This document shows, piece by piece, positions 1-6,158 of a DNA stretch of 8,664 nucleotides. This stretch comes from Candidatus Krumholzibacteriia bacterium. Lineage in GTDB: Bacteria > Krumholzibacteriota > Krumholzibacteriia > LZORAL124-64-63. Made by a program: the position numbers and the translations under genes. Location of the stretch: the NCBI GenBank assembly GCA_016744275.1, contig JADGEP010000041.1, forward strand, positions 1 to 8,664. The letters run 5' to 3'. The notes below the pieces were generated by a model. That model worked only from the letters and a program-made list of their open reading frames with translations, made no database searches and was not told the origin of the DNA. Positions within the stretch are counted from its first letter, which is position 1; each line of letters opens with the position of its first letter.

Positions 1-1129
1 CTTCGTCGCCATGGCCTTTGCTCAGGACATTGATGATGCCAAAGGCTACCAGGTTCATCAGGCTGTAGCCGATCAGATAAAACAGCATCGCCGCGCCGGC
101 AGACTCGCCGATGTCCTGGCTGAGCATCATCTTTTCAGAGCCGCCCTGGGTGGGCGACAGCATCGCCAGGATGCCCAACATCAGGTAACCGGCGTGGGCC
201 ACACTGGACCAGGCCAGCATGCGCTTGATGTTGCTCTGGGCCAGGGCAATCAGATTGCCCGCGCTCATGGTCAAGACCGCCAGCACTGATAGCAACGGGT
301 ACCAGGTGAAGCCCAATTGCGGTTGCATCAGGATCGCAAAGCGAATCAGGATCGCAAAACCAGCGGCTTTCACGGCCGTGGCCATGAAACCGGTCACGTA
401 ACTGGGCGCGCCATCGTAAACATCGGGCGTCCACATGTGGAACGGCACCAGGGCGATCTTGAAGCCAAATCCGATCAGCATCAGGCCGGATCCCAGGCCC
501 ACCAACAGGTGGTTCGGGTCGCTGCTGTTCAAGGCTGCGGAGATGTCTGCGAATCCCGTGCCACCGGCAAATCCATACATCAGGGCCATGCCCATGAGCA
601 GGAAGGCTGAGGAGAATCCACCCAGGATCAAGTACTTGAAACCGGCCTCGGAGCTGCGGATGTTCCCCCGCACCCCACCGACCATGATGTAGGTCGAAAG
701 GCTCATGGTCTCCAGACCCAGGAAAATCGTCAGCAGATCGTTGGCCGCCACGAGAACCATCATGCCCAGGATCGTGAACAATATCAGCGGGTAGAATTCG
801 GGTCGGTAGCGGCCGTCGCGATCAAAAACACCCGTGGCGTAGATGGTCGTCACCACACCGATGGCCGCGAACAGGAAATTGAAAAAGCGGGTAAAATCAC
901 TGGTGACCAACATGCCGCCCAACAGGGTGGTATTGCTTTTTTCACCGACGATTTGCAGGATCACCGCGCCGCAGAGAACGAAGATGGTCAGATAGCTGAG
1001 GTGGTCCTTCTTCAGTGTGCGCACAAAAGAATCGACCAGCATCACCAGCAGCCCACCGCAGGCAACAACCAGGTAGGGCAGCAGGTCCCCCACCTCGGCG
1101 GCGACATTTGTTATCTGGAAATGTTCCAT
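1..1129 (-). CDS. nuoN: NADH-quinone oxidoreductase subunit N, antiporter-like membrane subunit (partial, C-terminus off the left edge)
   Basis: This is one of three antiporter-like proton-channel subunits in the membrane arm of complex I. The frame is open from an ATG at 1129-1127 to base 1, giving 376 residues without a stop; the family usually has about 480-500, so roughly the last quarter is missing. Family landmarks seen are Glu140 in the GLETMSLSTY segment (equivalent to the conserved TM5 Glu), Lys224 in FKIALVPFHMWTPD, Lys254 in VKAAGF, and the SNIKRMLAWSSVAHAGY signature near residues 299-315. At least nine hydrophobic segments are apparent. A charged loop at about 325-343 looks longer than usual. 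The start is supported by a GGAAGG ribosome site inside the end of nuoM, and the ATG shares one base with the nuoM TAA (TAATG), which implies translational coupling. An 18-base tandem duplication lies at 323-358. The Mrp antiporter homologues are excluded by the neighbours. Confidence 0.96.
   Translation of the reverse strand, partial: MEHFQITNVAAEVGDLLPYLVVACGGLLVMLVDSFVRTLKKDHLSYLTIFVLCGAVILQIVGEKSNTTLLGGMLVTSDFTRFFNFLFAAIGVVTTIYATGVFDRDGRYRPEFYPLILFTILGMMVLVAANDLLTIFLGLETMSLSTYIMVGGVRGNIRSSEAGFKYLILGGFSSAFLLMGMALMYGFAGGTGFADISAALNSSDPNHLLVGLGSGLMLIGFGFKIALVPFHMWTPDVYDGAPSYVTGFMATAVKAAGFAILIRFAILMQPQLGFTWYPLLSVLAVLTMSAGNLIALAQSNIKRMLAWSSVAHAGYLMLGILAMLSPTQGGSEKMMLSQDIGESAGAAMLFYLIGYSLMNLVAFGIINVLSKGHGDE
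323..358 (-). repeat. 18-base tandem duplication inside nuoN
   Basis: Two adjacent copies of an 18-base unit encode FAILIR and FAILMQ (residues 258-269), in the hydrophobic segment just after the conserved Lys254. The reading frame is kept. A core of 14 bases is identical between copies (327-340 and 345-358). Confidence 0.7.
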
Positions 1130-2721
1130 TACTGACCTTCCGTATCCAGAGGCGTGTCCAGGACCGTGGCCCCGATCAACGCGACAGGATTGTCCGCTGC
1201 AGCTTCATCCAATTGCAGAGCGTGGTGTCCGCCCTGGTCCAGCTCCAGCGGAGCCAACACTTTTTCAATGCTCAATTCGATGCGATCGAGAACGAGGCCG
1301 GGCTGCACGCCCAACCAGAACATGAAGACAACCAGCGGGATGAGCACGATCATCTCGCGCACGCTCATATCCTTCAGGCCCTCGTTTTTGACATTTTTCA
1401 ATTTGCCCAGGAAAACGCGTTGGTACATCCACAACATGTAGATGGCGCCCAGCACCACACCGGTGGCGGCCAAGACGGCCAACAGGCGGCCATGAGGCAC
1501 CGCTTCACTGCTGAAAGTGCCGAACAGGATCATGAATTCGCCGACAAAGCCAGCCAGGCCGGGCAGGCCCACACTGGCCAGGGTTGCGATCATGAAGAAT
1601 GTCGCGTAGATCGGCATGCCGTGGGCCAGGCCACCAAATTCGCTGATTTCGCGGGTGTGGCGGCGTTCGTAAATCACGCCCACCAAAAGGAACAACGCAC
1701 CGGTACTCAGGCCGTGGGCCAACATTTGGAAGATGCCGCCCGCAACGCCCAACGACGTCAGGGAGAACAGTCCCAGCACCACAAAACCCAAATGGCTGAC
1801 GGACGAATAGGCCACCAGCTTTTTCACATCCGGCTGTACCATCGCCACCAGGGCGCCATAGATGATGCCGGTCACCGCCAGGGCGTTGATATAGGGCGCA
1901 AAGAAAGCCACACCTTCGGGGAAGAGCGGCATGGCGAAGCGCAGCATGCCGTAGGTGCCCATCTTCAGCAATACGCCCGCAAGGATGACCGAGCCCGCCG
2001 TGGGCGCCTCAACATGAGCGTCGGGCAGCCAGGTGTGCAGCGGGAAGAGCGGCACTTTGATGGCGAAGGCCAAGAAGAAGGCGGCAAAGAGCCACAACTG
2101 CGCCTCGTGTCCGATCTGCAGGTTCAGGAAATCGGCCAGATTCATGCTGCCCGATTGCTGATACAGATAGATGATGCCCACCAGCATGAAGACCGAGCCG
2201 ACCATGGTGAAAATGAAAAACTTCACCGCGGCATAGATGCGCCGCTGGCCTCCCCAGACACCGATGATGAAGTACATCGGGATCAGCATGGCTTCCCAGA
2301 AGACGTAAAACAGTAGCATGTCCCGGGCTAAGAAAGTGCCCAGCATGGCCGCCTGCAGAAATAGCACAAAGCCCAGGAAGTTGGACACCCGATCGGTGAC
2401 CGCACGCCAGGTCGAGAGCACCACCAGAGGGCCCAGGAACGTGGTCAACATCACCAGGACGAGGCTGATGCCATCCATTCCCAGGTGATAGCTGATCTGG
2501 CCGTTGAACAACCAGGCGACCTTTTCGACAAACTGATCGTCACCGCGGCCCGCATCGAAGTGGAACCACAAGTGCAGCGACAGGACGAAGTCGGCCAGGG
2601 CAATGGCCATGGCGAAGAACCGGGCCTGGGCCTCTTTGCGCACCACGGTCCAGAGCAAAAGGGCTCCGACCAAAGGCAAAAAAGTGACCCAGCTCAGAAT
2701 ATGATCCGTAATTAGCGACAA
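1129..2721 (-). CDS. nuoM: NADH-quinone oxidoreductase subunit M, antiporter-like membrane subunit
   Basis: This is the middle antiporter-like subunit of the complex I membrane arm, and it conducts protons across the inner membrane. It has 530 residues with about 14 hydrophobic segments. Key residues are present: Glu143 in FYVFWEAMLIP (TM5 Glu), Lys222 in AIKVPLFPLHTWLPDAH, Lys253 in LLKMGTYG, and the QPDVKKLVAYSSVSHLG signature. The start is a TTG at 2721-2719. It is chosen because a perfect AGGAGG sits 8 bases upstream and the family N-terminus begins here; no ATG or GTG fits better. The AGGAGG overlaps the nuoL stop codon, and the gap to nuoL is 12 bases. Past the last membrane segment there is a hydrophilic tail of about 35-40 residues, including QGGHHALQLDEAAADNP, that makes the protein longer than many NuoM proteins. 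The TAA stop overlaps the nuoN ATG by one base. Confidence 0.97.
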   Translation of the reverse strand: MSLITDHILSWVTFLPLVGALLLWTVVRKEAQARFFAMAIALADFVLSLHLWFHFDAGRGDDQFVEKVAWLFNGQISYHLGMDGISLVLVMLTTFLGPLVVLSTWRAVTDRVSNFLGFVLFLQAAMLGTFLARDMLLFYVFWEAMLIPMYFIIGVWGGQRRIYAAVKFFIFTMVGSVFMLVGIIYLYQQSGSMNLADFLNLQIGHEAQLWLFAAFFLAFAIKVPLFPLHTWLPDAHVEAPTAGSVILAGVLLKMGTYGMLRFAMPLFPEGVAFFAPYINALAVTGIIYGALVAMVQPDVKKLVAYSSVSHLGFVVLGLFSLTSLGVAGGIFQMLAHGLSTGALFLLVGVIYERRHTREISEFGGLAHGMPIYATFFMIATLASVGLPGLAGFVGEFMILFGTFSSEAVPHGRLLAVLAATGVVLGAIYMLWMYQRVFLGKLKNVKNEGLKDMSVREMIVLIPLVVFMFWLGVQPGLVLDRIELSIEKVLAPLELDQGGHHALQLDEAAADNPVALIGATVLDTPLDTEGQ

Positions 2722-2729
2722 ACCAGCGT

Positions 2730-2735
2730 CCTCCT
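2730..2735 (-). promoter_or_regulatory. Shine-Dalgarno AGGAGG for nuoM, sets a TTG start
   Basis: A perfect AGGAGG lies 8 bases upstream of the TTG at 2721-2719 and overlaps the nuoL TAG stop at 2736-2734. It is the main reason for choosing the rare TTG start of nuoM. Confidence 0.85.
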
Positions 2736-4770
2736 AGCCCGAGAAACTGAGGTAAAGGACAAAAACCGCGACTCCGATGGAGAACGACCAGGCGTAGAAC
2801 CGGACAAGTCCGTTTTGGAACAGACGCATCACCGAACCCACGACGGCCACCACCAGAGCAGAACCTTCAACCAACAGGCCATTGATCAGCCCAACATCCA
2901 CCCATTTCCACAGCACGGTCTTGGACAGACGGTACATGGGGCGAATGATGGCGCCTTCATAGGCCTCATCGACGTAATACTTGTTCAGCAGCACCTTGTG
3001 CGGCCAGCCGCCCCCCATTTTCTGGAAGGACTCAGCCACGCTCACCTTGCGTGCGTACACGAAATAGCCAGCCAGCAAGCCCAGGATCCCCCAGGCCAAC
3101 GAGGCGCCGGCCAGAATCCATTCCATGGTCGTATCGGCGTGGGCGCCGGCATGTTCGGCCCCATGGGAAGCAGCTTCGGCCCCGTGAGCGGCGGCCTCTG
3201 CACCATGTGCAACTGCACCATGGGCCAATTCGGCCACCACCGCGGGTTGGCTAAATACCGGCTCCAGCCAAGTCATGAAATGAGCGCCGCCACCGAGGAA
3301 GTGGGGAATGCCCACCCAACCACCGGCGATCGAGAGTACCGCCAGGACAACCAAGGGCATGGTCATCGTCGCGGGTGATTCATGGATGTGGCTTTTGACT
3401 TCGGCACTGGCGCGATTTTCACCAAAGAAAGTGAGCACCACCAGGCGCATCATGTAGAAAGCAGTCATGCCGGCGGCGATGAAACCAATGGCCCACAAAA
3501 CCTTGTTGCCACTGTTCCAGGCGTTCCAGAGGATCTCATCCTTGGAGAAGAATCCGGCCAGGGGCGCGATGCCCGCCAAGGCCAGGGTGCCGGCGATAAA
3601 GGTCCAAAATGTCAGGGGCAGTTTTTTGCGCAAGCCGCCCATGACCCGCATGTCCTGCTCGTCGCTCATGGCGTGGATAACCGAGCCGGAACCGAGGAAC
3701 AATAAAGCCTTGAAGAAGGCGTGGGTCATGACATGGAAGATGGCGATGGAAAAGGCGCCCACGCCGCAGGCCAGCATCATGTAACCCAGCTGGCTGACGG
3801 TCGAATAGGCCAACACCTTTTTGATGTCATTTTGAGTCAGGGCGATGGTCGCGGCAAACAGGGCGGTGACGGCCCCCACGGTCGCAACAACAGTCATCGC
3901 TGTGGGTGTCAGGACGAAGAGAAAATTCATCCGGGCGATCATGTATACACCGGCGGTGACCATGGTCGCCGCGTGGATCAGCGCACTGACGGGCGTCGGG
4001 CCAGCCATGGCGTCGGGCAGCCAGACAAACAGCGGGATCTGGGCCGATTTACCCGTTGCGCCCACAAAGAGCAGCAGGCAGATAGCCGTTGCCGCCGGGG
4101 CCAATATTCCAGCATGTTGTTGCAGCACGCGGAAACTGAGCAGGCCCTCGCCACCACCCAAATGGGGCAGCAGCGTGGCGCCGATCAGGAACATGCCCAG
4201 CAGGAAGCCAAAATCGCCAATGCGATTGACGATGAAGGCCTTTTTACCGGCGGCGGCGTTGGCTTCATCGGTGAACCAGAAGCTGATCAACAGGTACGAG
4301 CAGAGACCCACACCCTCCCAGCCCACAAAGAGCATCAAGAGGTTTTCGCCCAGAACCAAAGTCATCATCGCGAAGATGAACAGGTTCAGGTAGGTGAAAA
4401 ACCGTTGCGAGCCTTTGTCGTGGGCCATGTAACCCAGCGAATAAATGTGGATCAGAAAGCCCACACCTGTGACCACCAGGGACATGACCGCACTGAGCGG
4501 GTCCATGGCAAAGCCCAGGTCAACCTGCAGGTTGCCGAAGCCAATCCAAGTCGTCACGATGTCCGAGACGAAGCGCGCCTCGGCGGGCATGCCGGTTAGG
4601 CGCAGAAACACTGTCACTGACAGCGCGAAACTGATCAGGACTGCGGCGCTGGCCAACAATCCGGCCACTTGACGCGGCAGGCGCCGGTTGAGCAGACCGT
4701 TGATCGCGGCGCCCAATAAAGGCACCAGCACGATCCATCTGAGTAAGGTTTCCGTCGTGTGGCTCTCCAC
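2734..4770 (-). CDS. nuoL: NADH-quinone oxidoreductase subunit L, distal antiporter-like membrane subunit
   Basis: This is the distal antiporter-like subunit of complex I. Its C-terminal lateral helix runs along the membrane arm in known structures. It has 678 residues, somewhat longer than the about 613 of E. coli. Landmarks seen are Glu152 in VGWEGVGLCSYLLI, Lys241 in GATGKSAQIPLFVWLPDAM, the MAGPTPVSALIHAATMVTAG signature at 255-274, NDIKKVLAYSTVSQLGYM, Lys354 in AFFKALLF and Lys410 in FFSKDEIL. The segment NKYYVDEAYE at 596-605 marks the start of the lateral-helix region, followed by a last membrane helix. A low-complexity His/Ala-rich loop at about 516-544 separates TM14-type sequence from a further helix (550-573). 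The start is GTG at 4770-4768, with GGAG five bases upstream inside the end of nuoK. The gap to nuoK is 2 bases. Confidence 0.97.
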   Translation of the reverse strand: MESHTTETLLRWIVLVPLLGAAINGLLNRRLPRQVAGLLASAAVLISFALSVTVFLRLTGMPAEARFVSDIVTTWIGFGNLQVDLGFAMDPLSAVMSLVVTGVGFLIHIYSLGYMAHDKGSQRFFTYLNLFIFAMMTLVLGENLLMLFVGWEGVGLCSYLLISFWFTDEANAAAGKKAFIVNRIGDFGFLLGMFLIGATLLPHLGGGEGLLSFRVLQQHAGILAPAATAICLLLFVGATGKSAQIPLFVWLPDAMAGPTPVSALIHAATMVTAGVYMIARMNFLFVLTPTAMTVVATVGAVTALFAATIALTQNDIKKVLAYSTVSQLGYMMLACGVGAFSIAIFHVMTHAFFKALLFLGSGSVIHAMSDEQDMRVMGGLRKKLPLTFWTFIAGTLALAGIAPLAGFFSKDEILWNAWNSGNKVLWAIGFIAAGMTAFYMMRLVVLTFFGENRASAEVKSHIHESPATMTMPLVVLAVLSIAGGWVGIPHFLGGGAHFMTWLEPVFSQPAVVAELAHGAVAHGAEAAAHGAEAASHGAEHAGAHADTTMEWILAGASLAWGILGLLAGYFVYARKVSVAESFQKMGGGWPHKVLLNKYYVDEAYEGAIIRPMYRLSKTVLWKWVDVGLINGLLVEGSALVVAVVGSVMRLFQNGLVRFYAWSFSIGVAVFVLYLSFSG
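3139..3225 (-). repeat. His/Ala-rich heptad-like repeat inside nuoL
   Basis: Residues 516-544 of NuoL contain AHGAV, then AHGAEAA, AHGAEAA and SHGAEHA, ending AGAH, with six histidines at 517, 522, 529, 536, 540 and 544. The 7-residue units correspond to 21-base units whose codons have diverged. The segment is hydrophilic to neutral and lies between two membrane helices. Confidence 0.8.
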
Positions 4771-4772
4771 GG

Positions 4773-5078
4773 CTACTCCATCAGGGTTTTGAGGTCATCG
4801 ACGTTGACGGTGCGGCGGCGGCGGAAAATTTCCACCAGGATGGCCAGGCCAATGGCGGCCTCAGCGGCCGCGACCGCGAAATTCATCAGCACAAAAACAT
4901 GGCCCCCGCCGTCCAGATGGAAGCGCGAGAAAGCCGCAAATACAATGTTCACCGAACTGAGCATCAGCTCGACACACATCAGCATCACGATGGCGTTGCG
5001 CCGCACGATGAAGCCCACCATGCCGGTCACAAAAATGGCCGCCGCCAGCAGCAGATAATGAGTCAGAGTTATTTCCAT
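4773..5078 (-). CDS. nuoK: NADH-quinone oxidoreductase subunit K, small membrane subunit
   Basis: This is a three-helix membrane subunit (MrpC-like) that lies between NuoJ and the antiporter-like subunits and carries part of the central hydrophilic axis. Its 101 residues match the family length exactly. Both conserved membrane glutamates are present: Glu37 in MCVELMLSSVN and Glu73 in AVAAAEAAIGLAI. The ATG at 5078-5076 is supported by AGGAAG about five to six bases upstream. The gene overlaps the 3' end of nuoJ by 10 bases in another frame, which suggests coupled translation, and ends 2 bases before the nuoL start. The C-terminal RRRR cluster at about 86-89 would favour a cytoplasmic end under the positive-inside rule. 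Confidence 0.97.
   Translation of the reverse strand: MEITLTHYLLLAAAIFVTGMVGFIVRRNAIVMLMCVELMLSSVNIVFAAFSRFHLDGGGHVFVLMNFAVAAAEAAIGLAILVEIFRRRRTVNVDDLKTLME
4776..4779 (-). promoter_or_regulatory. Shine-Dalgarno GGAG for nuoL, supports a GTG start
   Basis: GGAG inside the last codons of nuoK ends 5 bases before the GTG at 4770-4768. No ATG in the nuoL frame lies nearby, so the GTG is preferred. Confidence 0.7.
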
Positions 5079-5584
5079 GGCAGCTTCCTTTCATCCTTGC
5101 CGATGGCCAGGGCGCCAATGAGCGCCACCAAGAGCACAATGGAAATCAGCTCGAAGGCCAGCAGGTACTTGCCCAGCAGCAGCTCTGCCACGTGATTGGG
5201 GCCGCCAAAACTCTCGGGGGCGTCGGGGCCCCACTGGGTCAACCCCTTGTTCTGCAGATAGCCCACGATCATCACGGCGATGGCCATCGGGGGCACAGCC
5301 ACGGCTGGCCACATGGGCAGCTTCAACAGCTTGCGCTCTCCTTCAAGCTCGGGGCCCTGCAGCATCATGATCACGAACAGGAACAGCACCATGATGGCGC
5401 CGGCGTAGACCAGGACCTGCATCACAGCCAGGAACGAGGCGTTCAGCAAAGCAAAGATGCCTGCGGCGCAGATGAACGCGAAGATCAGCCACACCGCCGA
5501 AACCACGGCGCTGCGCTGAGTCACGGTCATCAGGGAACCGAGCAACATCAGGCTGCCACAGAACCAGAACAGAAAACCTTCCAT
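5069..5584 (-). CDS. nuoJ: NADH-quinone oxidoreductase subunit J, membrane subunit
   Basis: This is a five-helix membrane subunit next to NuoH and NuoK. In known structures its TM3 takes part in the coupling between quinone chemistry and the proton path. It has 171 residues, normal for the family. The diagnostic segment VLVYAGAIMVLFLFVIMML at about 58-76 is the conserved TM3, with Tyr60 at the family position. The start is the ATG at 5584-5582, with GAAAGG about six bases upstream. The gap to nuoI is 40 bases, the largest in the window, and holds a perfect 6-bp inverted repeat next to the ribosome site. The last 10 bases overlap nuoK. Confidence 0.96.
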   Translation of the reverse strand: MEGFLFWFCGSLMLLGSLMTVTQRSAVVSAVWLIFAFICAAGIFALLNASFLAVMQVLVYAGAIMVLFLFVIMMLQGPELEGERKLLKLPMWPAVAVPPMAIAVMIVGYLQNKGLTQWGPDAPESFGGPNHVAELLLGKYLLAFELISIVLLVALIGALAIGKDERKLPWK

Positions 5585-5596
5585 AACGAGCCTTTC

Positions 5597-5611
5597 CCCG
5601 ACAGTGTCGGG
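5597..5611 (-). promoter_or_regulatory. Inverted repeat in the nuoI-nuoJ gap, possible hairpin next to the nuoJ ribosome site
   Basis: The mRNA reads CCCGAC-ACT-GTCGGG, a perfect 6-bp stem with a 3-base loop (a seventh A-T pair could close it further). Its 3' arm runs directly into GAAAGG, the ribosome site of nuoJ. It is not followed by a U-run, so it is not a typical terminator. A role in tuning nuoJ translation or mRNA processing is inference only. Confidence 0.45.
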
Positions 5612-5624
5612 TCGTGCAAACCTT

Positions 5625-6131
5625 CTAGCGGGTGCCGTCGGTCTTATTGTTCAGGAGGAAGTCCTTGTCCACGACAAACTTCTCCCGCGAATCGGCGGCG
5701 ATTTCATAGATTCCGGTGTCCAAACGAATCGCGTCGCAAGGACAGGCTTCTTCACAGAGGCCGCAAAACACACAACGCAGCAAATCGATGTCGAAGGTCG
5801 CCGGGTACTTCTCAATCGTCGGGTCCGGGTGTTCGGCCCCCACGATTTCGATGCAGTCAGCCGGGCAGTAGGTTGAGCACATCTGGCAGGCCACACATTT
5901 GGGCGTGCCGTCGTCGCGTTGCATCAACCGATGACGCCCACGGAAGCGGTCACTGTAGACGCGTTTCTCTTCCGGGTATTGCATCGTGGGCATATCGTCA
6001 GTGGCGAAAATATTCTTCACCAGGTGCTTGCCGGTGACGGCCAGCCCTTTGAGGATCTCCACGAAATAGATCGACTCGAGGAAGTTTGTTTTCTTCCTGG
6101 TCGCTTCTTCTGGCAGTCCTTCGAAACTCAT
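5625..6131 (-). CDS. nuoI: NADH-quinone oxidoreductase subunit I, 2x[4Fe-4S] ferredoxin-like subunit
   Basis: This peripheral-arm subunit carries clusters N6a and N6b, which relay electrons toward the terminal N2 cluster and quinone. It has 168 residues. Two ferredoxin motifs are complete: Cys79-x2-Cys82-x2-Cys85-x3-Cys89-Pro (CVACQMCSTYCP) and Cys120-x2-Cys123-x2-Cys126-x3-Cys130-Pro (CVFCGLCEEACP). The linker includes the family-typical GRHRL and DIDLLRC segments, and the first 40 residues fit the amphipathic N-terminal region that lies on the membrane. The start is the ATG at 6131-6129, with GAGGAG four bases upstream. It lies 27 bases after the nuoH stop and 40 bases before nuoJ. Ferredoxin-like subunits of energy-converting hydrogenases look similar, but the nuoH-nuoI-nuoJ order settles the call. 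Confidence 0.97.
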   Translation of the reverse strand: MSFEGLPEEATRKKTNFLESIYFVEILKGLAVTGKHLVKNIFATDDMPTMQYPEEKRVYSDRFRGRHRLMQRDDGTPKCVACQMCSTYCPADCIEIVGAEHPDPTIEKYPATFDIDLLRCVFCGLCEEACPCDAIRLDTGIYEIAADSREKFVVDKDFLLNNKTDGTR

Positions 6132-6138
6132 GTCACTC

Positions 6139-6153
6139 CTCGTATCAGACGAG
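6139..6153 (-). promoter_or_regulatory. Small inverted repeat in the nuoH-nuoI gap
   Basis: The mRNA reads CTCGT-CTGAT-ACGAG, a 5-bp stem with a 5-base loop. The 3' arm shares three bases with the nuoI ribosome site GAGGAG (6141-6136). The stem is short and may be chance. Confidence 0.3.
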
Positions 6154-6158
6154 TTTTA

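Noticed and set aside
1015..2316. Long plus-strand open frame of 433 codons antisense to nuoM
   Set aside because: It is rich in His, Gln, Arg and Asp with no recognisable domain, and it lies wholly opposite nuoM, which has all family signatures. It is a by-product of GC-rich codon usage on the other strand.
1..4770. Mrp-type antiporter or hydrogenase membrane cluster instead of complex I
   Set aside because: The order nuoG-H-I-J-K-L-M-N, the NuoG and NuoI Fe-S motifs and the NuoH signature fit complex I. No hydrogenase or Mrp-specific gene is present.
5597..5611. Rho-independent terminator between nuoI and nuoJ
   Set aside because: The stem is short, there is no U-run after it, and it lies inside an operon just before the nuoJ ribosome site.
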